26,230 nucleotides of DNA from Endotrypanum monterogeii. Taxonomy: Eukaryota > Euglenozoa > Kinetoplastea > Trypanosomatida > Trypanosomatidae. The DNA lies in NCBI GenBank assembly GCA_000333855.2, contig CM007348.1, forward strand, positions 753,398 to 779,627. The letters run 5' to 3'. Shown here in pieces: positions 1 through 10,200 of this stretch. Position numbers and translations under genes: made by a program. The stretch's first letter is position 1; every line of letters starts with the position of its first letter. The notes under the pieces were generated by a model. That model ran no database searches, was not told the DNA's origin, and saw nothing but the letters and a program-made list of their open reading frames with translations.

Positions 1-38
<38 letters not shown>
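1..38. repeat. (AT)19 dinucleotide repeat at the window edge
   Basis: Pure alternating AT from the first base. The far end of the window also finishes in alternating TA, so the window may be an assembled contig broken at simple repeats. The true repeat length cannot be known from this window. Confidence 0.95.
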
Positions 39-41
<3 letters not shown>

Positions 42-1262
42 TGTCTTCTATCCATAAACGTAGTCCCCTCTCATGCCACGTCACATTTCCCTTCACAATC
101 TCTTGTTTCCTTTCCGTTTTCTCCTTTCCTATCCCATCCCTCGTACACCTACGACCTGTGGAGCTTGCTACCTTGCTGCTTTCCCGTATGCGCGTTTATG
201 CATGCCTATGCTTGTGCCATTGCTTTCGTTTTTCTTTGTGCTTTGTGCTTCTTCCGCTGCCGCCGCTCTAGTCTGGTGCCTCCGTTCCGTTCTCTACCAG
301 TATTTGGCTATTGTCTCGCCCGCTTCTCCAGTCTCACACTCTTTTCCTTTCTCGGATCTTTTTTTCGTTCATCATTTGCGCTGTGTGTATTCCGTGCACG
401 TGTTTCACATGTCTTTGATGCCCTGCATGACGCCTGGGAGTCAGGCAACGGTTCTAGGCGTGTTGTATATCCGTGAAGGTGACGAAGTATAAGAAAACCA
501 AATGAGTTGATAATGTTGTTTCCCCGGCTACATCAAACGTTTGCGCAGACTCAGCTAATAATGTACACCCTTCTTGCACATGTCACGTTTGTTCTTTGTC
601 AGGAGGGAGGCATAGAGGGGTGCAACAGTGGCTGCGCAACAATGTAGTGAGTACTGAGGTTTGATCTTGCGGGAGAAATGGTGGGGTAATTGAAGGAGGA
701 GAGAACGAGACCAGGAAAAAAAGGGTTCGTCTTCTTTCTCCATTCCAAGAGAAAACTTGCGGCAGGCAAGGGTACTGAAGAGGGGCACACAGTGTGTTGG
801 CGAGGCAACGACAGCGGGCGAACCCCAAGTGTGGCTGCAGCTTTCCATCCACTCACTTACAGCGCGCGTTCATTAATGGTCTCCCTTCCTCTTTTTTTTT
901 TTGGTGTGTACGTGTGCATGGAAAGCTATGAAGACCATTTTTCGGTGTACGTGTTAGCATACACATTTATGTGCATGTGTAACCTCAAACTGCTCTCCTC
1001 CCTCCTTTCTCCTTTCTCTGTCTCAGCACGAAGACAGACCAGTGATGATGCTTAAGGTGATGTCAGTGGTGGGGCGGGTCCGCTAACTCAACTACAAAAT
1101 AATACAGATAGAGAAAAAAAATGTGAAAGTAAGAAAGCAGCTGCCGCCACCACAAAGGGCTCGTGTGATTCAGTTAGTGTCGTGTCACCTCGTCGTGTTC
1201 GAGCTGGTGCTCCCCCCCTTTTCTCCTGTCCTTTGATCTTTTGTAGTTGTACTCGCATCAAG

Positions 1263-1283
1263 CACACACACACACACACACAC
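1263..1283 (+). repeat. (CA)n tract
   Basis: About ten uninterrupted CA units on the + (transcript) strand, within the first spacer. It belongs to a set of CA tracts found in every spacer of the window. Confidence 0.95.
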
Positions 1284-2261
1284 GCCTCGACATCGCTTAC
1301 TAGTTATTCATCTCAGTGGTCAGTTGTTTTTTTTTTTTATCTAGTTTATTCATCTGTTTCCGTGTGTTTGTTTGATTCCCCTGTTTCGACTTCCGACCCT
1401 TTTTTTTCTTCGGTGCTCTAGAGCAGCGACAACAACAAAAAATTATGTCGACCTCAGGTGTAATTTGTTGTGTAAGTCTGCATTGGTTCCAGCAGATGGG
1501 CCTGTGCACTGCGTGCGCGCGCGACCTCTCTGTTTACATATGTGTCTCTCTCACACCCTGTGTTTCTCTGTGTGTGTCTTTGTCTCAGTTGCTTCCGTGT
1601 TGGCTCGTCTTTTGATTACACTCAAGATGTTTTCATTTGCTTTCAGTTCCATTGTCAACGCGTCTTCTTCGTTGTGTGTGTGTGTGTGTGTTTGTATACG
1701 GATGAAGGTTTTCTTTATGATTCATTTCTGCATTCCCCCTCCCTTTTTTTTGTTGAAAACACAGACACACTTCCTCCCCTCTTCATGTTTTTTTTGTTTA
1801 TTAGCGTTTTTTCTTTCAAAATGTTTCCGACCACTTTTCCAGTTTTCGTCCCTTCTTCTAATGACGCGTCCCCCCCCTTCCTCAATGTCCTCCCTCGGCT
1901 GAGCGCGTGTGCTCGTATATCTATTTTTTCCCATTCCTTTCGGGACTGTTGCTCAGTTTCTTGTTACGCGTCTCCGCTCATCTTGTCTCTCATCTCTTTT
2001 GTTATGTGATGCAGTTGTAGGGTGTGTGCTGGCCAATAGTGTTGCGCCGACCTCGACTTTTTTTTTTTTCAGCGGCGGGGGGGGGAGGGGGTTAATGCTC
2101 CCTCCTTTGCCGTTCCTCTGCTGCGGCGCATGGACGCTTGGTGTAGGCTTACATGCAGCAAAGGGCACCAGCTACGACACTATGGGATTTAGTGTTGGGG
2201 GGGGGCGAGGAGCTCAAGGAAATATGAGATGATGGAACACCACCCACCTACCCCCCCCCTC

Positions 2262-2285
2262 CACACACACACACACACACACACA
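2262..2285 (+). repeat. (CA)n tract after a poly-C run
   Basis: Twelve CA units on the + strand directly preceded by a C9 run, a pairing of C-run and CA tract typical of this spacer DNA. Confidence 0.95.
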
Positions 2286-3328
2286 ACAGACCTGAAGACC
2301 TGTAGTCCGCATATATTTGATACATCGGTGCGGGTGAGCCTGCGTGTAGTCAAACGTGGCACAAGCGGTTTCGTTATGAGAGGAGGGGGTAGGGGTGATG
2401 AGGATGACGTGAAGGTCAACGCGCTCACTCTGAGGAGCTCACTGGTCCGCGCACTTTGTGTGTATCTACAGAGAAAAAAGTTTCAACGCGTACGTGTAAG
2501 CATACACTGGTACTCAAGTAACCTCCTCCTCCTCCCCCCCCAAAAAAAAGACGATCAGTGTGTGCGTGTGCATGTGTGTACGCGGTTTTATGTCTCTTTG
2601 GGGAGAAGACAGCAAAAAAAAAGAGATGTGGAATGCATAAGACAAAACTATTGTGCGTGTTTGTCAGAGATAGCGAGTGGTTTGCACACACTTCGGTGTG
2701 GCAGCAGATGCAGCAGCGCAGACACCCTTTTTTTTTTTCTGTTTCACTTCTGCTTCTCGTTATCTTTTTTTCGGTATGCATAAGTTTTTCTATGAAAATG
2801 GAGACAGCGAAGTAGTGAGGGGACGGAGGCGCACACGGACATGCACACTATTATTAAAAAAAAACATAAACAATGAAACCTGACGGGAGGCGATCTTTTC
2901 TTCTGGGAAGGGTGAGTGGAATGGCGGTGGGGTCTTTTTTTTTTTTTGAGTGGCATCGTCTACACCGCCACGCGACGAGTTTGCGGGTGTCGGTGTGGGC
3001 TGTCCTTGAAGATCGACTCTCATTGCCTGTTGTATCCAATAGACACGGTTACCTATTTTCGGGAACACCGGCACGTAGCTCTCGGTGCGTATGTGCATGC
3101 CTCACAAATCCCTACCACAGAGGGTGTGTCTTCTCTCTTCCTGGCCTGGGTGACTTAACATTGACGGGCGATACTATGCGCGGCTGCGCGCAAGCCAGGT
3201 TGCGTCGGGGGTGAAGAGCATGGTGGACGCTTGCGCGTATCGACGAGGATGTGAAGATCTCCCCCTCTTTTTGGAAGCGTCTTTCACATTGTGCAGATGG
3301 CTGTACGCTGCTTTCCTGGCATGGAATA

Positions 3329-3362
3329 CACATATACATATATATATATATATGTGTGTGTG
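3329..3362. repeat. Composite TA/GT simple repeat
   Basis: Alternating CATATA, then TA units, then GT units, bounded by short CA. The stretch is partly self-complementary and could fold back in RNA. It lies about 280 bases upstream of the HAT start codon. Confidence 0.9.
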
Positions 3363-3484
3363 TACATACACCTATCTAATCTCCGATTTCTCGAGATGCT
3401 CGGTTTTGCAGTGGCGCACCTCTCTAGATTCACTTAATCTCGTAGATGCTTCATTCATTTGCAAAAGATGTCGTGTCTTTATCT

Positions 3485-3585
3485 ATCTCCTTCATCTCTC
3501 GCTTTCGTTCTTTTGTTTTGGTGAACGTGTGAATTCCTCGATCGATATTTTCCCCACTTTCTGTCACACATGCGCTCACGTGCAG
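3485..3585 (+). promoter_or_regulatory. Predicted trans-splice acceptor region for the HAT gene
   Basis: Two pyrimidine-rich tracts (about 3485-3520 and 3546-3564) are followed by a stretch with no AG until the AG at 3584-3585. In trypanosomatids the spliced leader is normally added at the first AG downstream of a polypyrimidine tract. Using this AG would give a 5' UTR of 58 bases before the ATG at 3644. The site is inferred from the pattern only. Confidence 0.6.
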
Positions 3586-3643
3586 TAGGGATGGGGGGGA
3601 GAGGCTAGGTCGCCTCTTCTTTCACTTCATCTCTCACTTCCTC

Positions 3644-5950
3644 ATGTCGCGAGGGATTCTCAACTCAGAGGTGAGCTGTGTAGTCGCTCTTCCCACACTG
3701 CTCTACCCATCCTTACTGTTTCGCAAAGGGGGGACAACAGGTGCCGGCAGCAGCACTTCTGCCCTCGGTAGTTATGGTAGTGGAACAGCAGCAAGTCAGG
3801 GTACACCAAGGGAAGTGGTGGCACCCGGTGTGATACTAGAGGTGCGTCGCCTGTGGCAGCCGCCATCGCTCGCCACTGCTTCCTGGGCTGGCAGAGACAC
3901 CACACTATCGAGTGCATCTCCGTACAGTGCGACCTCCTCTCTGCAAGAGAGGGGCGATGATCTGACGCAGTGTCCCGTCACGTCGCGCACGTCAGTGATG
4001 ACTGGTAACACGAAGACTGATGCCAACGACGCTGGCGCACCTCTCTATGCCTTCGTGCGGGTCAAAGAGGTGGACCACCGGCTCAGCGGCTGGTTCGATG
4101 TGAAGGTCGTTTACGTGAAAGCAGCGGTGGCGCGCTCCGCCTTTTCTCACGTTGACGAAAATCCAGGGGCTCCTTCTTCCCCACTGGATACAACTGCGTC
4201 ACCGTATGGTCTCTCCGATGACATGCTTCGCCTGTCACAGGTCCTGCATCAGCCGTGGCTCAGCAGCGCATATGTGGAGGTAACTCCCGGTATGGCCCGC
4301 ACTCAGCGGGCTCGTCGCCAGCTGGACTACTTTGAGGAGCGCCTCCTGCGTGACTGCCGCACCCCGACCACGGTGCGCTACTTTGTGTACCTGAACACCT
4401 ACGTGTTCGCCCCCTGGTACTACGCACCTTTCGGCCTCATGAACAGTGAGTATGACCCGATGCTTCCGTGGAGTGAGGCGGTGGGGGCGTCGATCTGCCC
4501 GACTGGTGCCTCTGTCGCTGCGGACAGGGGTGCTGACACCTCCGCTGGAGTGTCAGCTGAAGTGCAACAGCAGCCTTTTATCCGGGACGCGTTTCTGTGC
4601 CCCTTCTCTCTCAGGATTTACTCAACCTACGAGCAGATGCACTACGAGACCCGCACCTACCGTGCAGGTCGGCTGCGCCCGCCGGGGGAAGAGATATACC
4701 GCGACGAGGTGCGGGGCCTTTCCCTTTTCAAGATCAACGGCGGTCAGCACGTCACCTACTGTCGTCACCTTTTTCTCATTGGCAAGTCATTCCTGGAGAA
4801 CAAACTAGCGGGACATGACGTACACAATTATTACTTTTATGTGCTGTGTCTGCACCACCGGTACTTCCCCGAGTACGCGTCTGACCCCTCTTCCATGTAC
4901 TTCGCCGGATTCTTCACGTGGGAGAAGCATGCGAGCGAGTACAACTTGGCTTGCATTGCCACCTTGCCATGTTTTGGTCGTCGCGCGAGCCGTTCTCGAC
5001 CAGCGGCGTCGCCGGTAGATGGTGCGGCCCCAGGTACCTCGTCACCACCTCAGGTCCTTCGCCATCTCGGCCAGTTTATGATCGCTGTGAGCTACGAGCT
5101 CGCCTACCGCCGGAAGCAGATTGGCACCCCGGAAAAGCCGCTTTCCGACTTGGGTGCCATAGCGTATCAGCACTTCTGGCGCCGTGCGATCGTGCGGTGG
5201 ATGAAGGAGACGCTCAACGCTATGCGCCGGGCTTCTGCGGTGTGCGTCGACACTGGCGACGGGGAAATGACTGTCCTCAAAGGGGCGCAGGGCGCTGAGG
5301 CGTATGCATCGCAAGAAGCCCGTTTATCAGGAAGGGATGTGTCTCATGCCGTTGGCGCCGGCGCTGCGTCGGTGGACGTGATCATTCATGTGGCAGAGGA
5401 CGGTGTGGTGCAGGGAGAGCACGGTGCCGATGGCTGTCACTCCGGCGAAGGTCCAGGAAAGCTTCATGAACACCACTCGAAATCTTTTGTATCTGCGCGC
5501 AAGCGGTCCCGCGCCGACGCGAGTGCGAAGCACGAGAAGAGAGTGGCCGACAGCGTACGGGATCGATTACCTTCTTTTGATGGCAAGGTGCTACTGGAGG
5601 CTACCACCCATCCGTTTGTGACCAAAGGAGCAGTCTCAGACCTCAACGCAGCAGCTCAGTCCCCGACGGGCAGCTCACCGATTACAGGAGCAGCTGTATT
5701 TGCACAGCGGACAACCATTCGGGAGATCGCAGCGGCTGTGCGGCTGGAGGAGGCAGATGTGCTTACGACGTTGTTGGGCATGGGTGTGCTCCATCGCAGC
5801 AGTGAAGACCGGGGTGTACAGCTTTTGCTACCGCAGCGGTATGTAGACTGGGTGTACGACGAGATGCTGCGCCTGGAGGGCAGCACCGAGCATGCCGTTT
5901 TCCAGTCTGCCCTCCTCAAGTCCCGTGGCTCGTATAGCTACGCATGTTAA
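3644..5950 (+). CDS. HAT2: MYST-family histone acetyltransferase, HAT2-like, with split catalytic domain
   Basis: A 768-residue nuclear lysine acetyltransferase that would transfer acetyl from acetyl-CoA to histone tails; trypanosomatid HAT2 is known for histone H4 acetylation. A chromo-barrel-like strand lies at about 134-150 (LYAFVRV then HRLSGW). The MYST fold starts near 240 and includes WYYAPFG and RPPGEEIYR (345-353). The catalytic Cys is Cys437 (LACIATLP) and the general base is probably Glu497 in TPEKPLSDLG (495-504). The terminal winged-helix part begins at TTIREIAAAV (from 690). Oddities: the C2HC finger keeps Cys319 and perhaps His333 but has Ser322 and no final Cys; about 28 residues interrupt the acetyl-CoA loop (445-474); and about 158 low-complexity residues (roughly 531-688) split the core from the winged helix. 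The MYST call is firm. The HAT2 assignment rests on the chromo-barrel and on recalled gene order next to topoisomerase II, so another HAT paralogue remains possible. Confidence 0.87.
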   Translation: MSRGILNSEVSCVVALPTLLYPSLLFRKGGTTGAGSSTSALGSYGSGTAASQGTPREVVAPGVILEVRRLWQPPSLATASWAGRDTTLSSASPYSATSSLQERGDDLTQCPVTSRTSVMTGNTKTDANDAGAPLYAFVRVKEVDHRLSGWFDVKVVYVKAAVARSAFSHVDENPGAPSSPLDTTASPYGLSDDMLRLSQVLHQPWLSSAYVEVTPGMARTQRARRQLDYFEERLLRDCRTPTTVRYFVYLNTYVFAPWYYAPFGLMNSEYDPMLPWSEAVGASICPTGASVAADRGADTSAGVSAEVQQQPFIRDAFLCPFSLRIYSTYEQMHYETRTYRAGRLRPPGEEIYRDEVRGLSLFKINGGQHVTYCRHLFLIGKSFLENKLAGHDVHNYYFYVLCLHHRYFPEYASDPSSMYFAGFFTWEKHASEYNLACIATLPCFGRRASRSRPAASPVDGAAPGTSSPPQVLRHLGQFMIAVSYELAYRRKQIGTPEKPLSDLGAIAYQHFWRRAIVRWMKETLNAMRRASAVCVDTGDGEMTVLKGAQGAEAYASQEARLSGRDVSHAVGAGAASVDVIIHVAEDGVVQGEHGADGCHSGEGPGKLHEHHSKSFVSARKRSRADASAKHEKRVADSVRDRLPSFDGKVLLEATTHPFVTKGAVSDLNAAAQSPTGSSPITGAAVFAQRTTIREIAAAVRLEEADVLTTLLGMGVLHRSSEDRGVQLLLPQRYVDWVYDEMLRLEGSTEHAVFQSALLKSRGSYSYAC

Positions 5951-6563
5951 GTGCCCCCAACGTGTTTCCCCCGATCTCCGTTCTTCTAATGACCCACATC
6001 TCATGCCGAGGGCGGGCGTGCGTGCGCTGCTCGAGAGCGCCATCGATTTCTGCCGATGAGATGAGCGACTTTCCGTCACTTCCCCTTTTCTCAGCACTGG
6101 TTAAGGAAAAAAAAAAGGCACGTGGAGGAGGGGGGATGGGTGTGCGAGGGGACTGGGATTTGGCAGTAAGGGCGGCACTGTAGCACTTCTGATGTTAGTC
6201 TGTTAGGTGAGGGGGTGGGTGCGAAGGGGGGGGGGGTTGTGTCGCATTTCACCACGACAGCGCTCTGCTTCCTTATTTTCCCCCTTTGTATACTACTATG
6301 TTGTCTCCCATGAATGTGCAAGTGGGGCTTGACATGTCGTTCCTCACACCTTTCTGCTACTGCGGAGGCGACTAAACACATCTTGAGTCCAATCAGCGTG
6401 GTCAATGAGAGAACTCTGGGTTTTGATCGGCATGCTTTCTTCCTCATTTCTCTGCTTTATCCCCTCTTACTTTTTTTGCCTTTGTTTTTTTCCCCCCTCA
6501 CCTCTGGATCCTGCTCTCGGTTTGCACGTCTGACTCGACATCTTTATTGACCCCCACACGGAT

Positions 6564-6583
6564 ACACACACACACACACACAC
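6564..6583 (+). repeat. (CA)n tract
   Basis: Ten alternating CA units on the + strand within the HAT-TOP2 spacer. Confidence 0.95.
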
Positions 6584-6910
6584 CGGCCTGTTGCAGCAGG
6601 TATTTATATCTGGCGGACGTACGCGCAGCTTTTTTTGAGCCTCAATTTAGTGTTGTCTCGACATTGCCCTCGAGAGCTAGTTTGCGTTTCACATCCATTT
6701 GTCCATAACCCCACTCCCCCATCTCCCCATTCATGGGGCACACCCTTTGCTGCGCGACTGTTTGTCTCTGTTGGTGAGGCTTGGTGGGTTTCACCTTCTG
6801 CCTATTAACTTCCACTTTTCCCTACACCCGTCGGCACGCACGCCGTGGTCTGCAGACTTGGAGGGGAGGTTGAGCAACAAGTATAACAGCTGAAGAGAAA
6901 GCAGGGGAGG

Positions 6911-6961
6911 CGCGCGCACACACACACACACAATATATATATATATATAAATATATATATT
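6911..6961 (+). repeat. Composite (CG)(CA)n(TA)n repeat
   Basis: Three CG units run into CA units (6917-6932) and then into TA units (6933-6960), with one small interruption. The same CA-then-TA order recurs at 7163-7195 and at the right end of the window. Confidence 0.95.
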
Positions 6962-7038
6962 ATTAGTTATATACTTACATGTTTATACGCAGAGAGAGAG
7001 ATCCACTCACGGACCACTCTGCGTTTATAGGTCGCTGA

Positions 7039-7090
7039 CCCCCCCCTCTCCTCCTTCCCCCCTCCTTTCCCCTGCTTGATCGTTTTCCAG
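7039..7090 (+). promoter_or_regulatory. Predicted trans-splice acceptor for topoisomerase II
   Basis: A long C/T tract (about 7039-7074) followed by TTTTCCAG gives a textbook acceptor with AG at 7089-7090. No AG interrupts the tract. The resulting 5' UTR would be 166 bases and would carry the CA/TA composite at 7163-7195. Confidence 0.7.
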
Positions 7091-7162
7091 CGGTCAAGTT
7101 GGCGGCCAATCTCCACATTCATAGATATATACACATACTTACAGCAAACCTCAGGCATACTG

Positions 7163-7195
<33 letters not shown>
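7163..7195 (+). repeat. Composite (CA)n(TA)n repeat in the predicted TOP2 5' UTR
   Basis: Five CA units followed by about eleven AT units, lying between the predicted splice acceptor and the TOP2 start codon. If the acceptor at 7090 is used, this repeat is part of the mature mRNA leader. Confidence 0.9.
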
Positions 7196-7256
7196 CAGAT
7201 ACACGTATAAACATAAGAGGCACACAGGGCGCGTGCCCAAGACAAAAAAAACAAAG

Positions 7257-10200
7257 ATGGTCAGAACAGTGGAACAGATTTACCAAAAGAAGACGCAACA
7301 TGAACACATTCTCACGCGTCCTGACATGTACATTGGCACCATTGAGCCAGTGACAGACGACATATGGGTCTATGACGAAGCCGAGAACATTATGAAGCAA
7401 CGCAAGTGCACCTGGACACCTGGATTGTATAAAATCTTTGATGAGATATTGGTCAATGCGGCAGACAATAAAGTCCGCGACCCGCTCGGTCAGACGGTCA
7501 TTCGAGTTTGGATCACAGACGAATACGTGCGTGTGTACAACAACGGCGAGGGCATTCCGATCCAGAGGCACCGGGAGCACAATTTGTGGGTGCCGGAGAT
7601 GATTTTCGGGCATCTCCTCACCTCCTCCAACTACAACGACGAGGAGGCGAAGGTGACAGGCGGGCGCAACGGCTTCGGCGCGAAGCTGACGAACGTCTTC
7701 TCAAAGCAGTTCGAGGTGGAGACGGTGCACAGCCGTTCTCACAAGAAGTTCTACATGAAGTGGACAAACAACATGGTACAGCACGAAGACCCCATCATCG
7801 TGCCGTGCGAAAGCGCGGACTACACCATGGTCACCTTCTACCCCGATTTCGCCCGCTTCCACGTTGATAATTTCAGCGAAGATATGCTGCTGTTGATGAG
7901 GCGTCGGGTTTACGATGTTGCGGGGTGCACAGACAAGACACTCAAATGTTTTTTGAATGATGAGCGTATTGCCTGCACTACCTTTCCAGAGTATGTTGAT
8001 CTGTACCCCACCATGGGCGAGGAGAAGAAGGCGTCAAGCTACGCGCGTGTTAATGACCGGTGGGAGGTGTGCGTGCGGGTGTCAAACATCGGCCCACAGC
8101 AAGTCAGTTTTGTCAACTCCATTGCTACGACCCGCGGTGGAACACATGTGAAATACATAATGGATCAAATCATCAGCAAGGTGGTGGAGCAAGCCAAGAA
8201 AAAAAAGAAGACGGATGTGAAGCCGCATATGATCAGACCGCACATTTTTTTATTTCTCAACTGCCTCATCGAGAACCCTGGTTTCGATTCTCAAACGAAG
8301 GAGACACTCAACACTGTCAAAACAAAGTTTGGCAGCACGTGCGACTTGCCCAACAGCATTATCGACTACATCATGAACTCCGGCATCGTCGAGCGCTCAG
8401 TTGAGATGGCGAACAGCAAAATTGCGAAGGAGATGGCGTCTAAGATGAGGTCGTCGGACCGAAAGCAAATTTTGGGCATCCCGAAGCTCGACGACGCTAA
8501 CGAGGCCGGCGGCAAGAACAGCCATCGCTGCACTCTGATCCTCACAGAGGGTGACTCGGCGAAGACGCTTTGCACGGCTGGCTTGGCTGTGAAGGATCGC
8601 GACTACTTTGGTGTATACCCGCTGCGTGGCAAACCCCTCAATGTGCGCGAGGCATCATTGAAGAAATTGGCAGCCTGCGAGGAAATTCAGTGCGTCATGA
8701 AGATTATGGGGCTCGACATCCGACAGAAGTATGAGAGTGCCGATGGGCTTCGCTACGGGCACCTCATGATTATGTCTGATCAAGATCACGATGGTTCGCA
8801 CATTAAAGGGTTGCTAATCAACTTTATTCATTGCTTCTGGCCCAACCTGCTTCGGGTGCCTGGCTTCCTACAGCAGTTCATTACACCCATTGTGAAGGCC
8901 CGACCGAAGGGCCGTAGCGGTGCCGGCCAGACCATTTCCTTCTTCTCCATGCCAGACTACTTCGAGTGGAAGCGGGCGGTTGGTGACAGCCTCAGCAATT
9001 ACCACATTCGCTACTACAAGGGTCTCGGCACATCTGGTTCCGAGGAGGGCCGCGAATACTTCGAGAATATTGATCGGCACCGCCTCAGCTTTGTGGAGCA
9101 GGAGGAGAGCGAGGAGGACCGCATCGTCATGGCATTCGGCAAGGACCGCGTGGAGGACCGAAAGGAGTGGATCACAAACTTCAAAACAAATGTGAATGTG
9201 AATGAGTCGATGGACTACAACGTGCGACAGGTGTCGTATCGTGATTTTGTCGACAAGGAGCTGATTCTTTTCTCTATTGCCGATTGCGAGCGCAGCATCC
9301 CGAGCGCGATAGACGGCTTCAAGCCTGGTCAGCGCAAAATCCTCTTCTCGTGCTTCAAGCGCAACCTAGTGAACTCCATCAAGGTGGTACAGCTTGCCGG
9401 TTACGTCTCGGAGCACTCTGCGTACCACCACGGGGAGCAGTCTCTCGTGCAGACGATCGTTGCAATGGCGCAGGACTTTGTGGGCAGCAACAACATCCCG
9501 CTGCTGCGCAAGGATGGTCAGTTCGGTACGCGTCTGCACGGTGGTAAGGATCACGCTGCGGGACGTTACATCTTTACCCGACTCATGCAGTTCGCCAGAG
9601 TTCTTTTTCACCCGGCCGACGACTTCGTGGTGGAATATAAGGACGACGACGGTCTTTCGGTGGAGCCCTTCTTCTACGTTCCGATCATTCCGATGGTTTT
9701 AGTCAACGGCACAACGGGCATTGGAACCGGGTTCAGCACGAGCATCCCGAACTACAACCCATTGGAGATCATTGACAATCTTGAGCGTCTCATGCGGGGC
9801 GAGGAGGTGCTGAAGATGCATCCATGGTACTTCGGCTTCACCGGAACAATCGAGGAAAAGGAACCCGGTAAATTTGTTTCGCACGGCAAGTATGAGATAC
9901 GCCCCGACGGGATGGTGTCGATCACAGAGCTGCCGATCGGCGTGTGGACGCAGGTCTATAAAAAGTTCTTGGAGGATCTGCGAGAGAAAGAGTTTGTAGT
10001 GCAGTACCGCGAGCACACGACAGATGTGACTGTGGATTTTGAGGTCTTTCTTCATCCTCAGGTGCTGGAGCAGTGGGTGGCGCAGGGTGTCGTGGAGGAG
10101 CGGCTACAGCTGAAGGAGTACGTGCACGCAACTAATATCATCGCCTTCAACAAGGAAGGTCAAATTACCAAGTACTTGGATGCGGAGTCGGTGCTCAAGG

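Larger units (their letters stand above)
39..3643. other. Long gene-free spacer upstream of the HAT gene
   Basis: About 3.6 kb in which I see no convincing protein gene on either strand. The short open frames are Cys/Phe/Ser/Leu-rich translations of T- and C-rich DNA, or Cys-Val runs from GT repeats, and they lack recognisable domains. The stretch holds many homopolymer runs (poly-T, poly-C, poly-G, poly-A), CA tracts near 1263 and 2262, a GT tract near 1675 and a TA/GT tract near 3329-3362. It most likely contains the 3' UTR of a gene left of the window plus the spacer and 5' UTR of the HAT gene. No tRNA-like box pair was noticed, although I could not scan it computationally. Confidence 0.7.
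5951..7256. other. Spacer between HAT and topoisomerase II genes
   Basis: About 1.3 kb with no convincing gene. It contains an A10 run near 6107, a G10 run near 6226, a CA tract at 6564-6583, two adjacent CA/TA composites (6911-6961 and 7163-7195), and a strong pyrimidine tract ending in AG at 7089-7090. It should hold the HAT 3' UTR and the topoisomerase II 5' UTR. Confidence 0.75.

Noticed and set aside
73..492. 139-codon + strand frame in the left spacer
   Set aside because: Its translation is Phe/Ser/Leu/Cys-rich, comes from pyrimidine-rich DNA, overlaps equally open frames and has no recognisable domain.
3329..3362. Self-complementary TA/GT tract as a hairpin terminator or regulatory stem
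   Set aside because: Any TA repeat folds on itself; there is no non-repeat stem to support a specific function.
7233..7256. GTG start eight codons upstream for topoisomerase II
   Set aside because: Nuclear genes of eukaryotes start at ATG, and the ATG at 7257 matches the expected start of the family.
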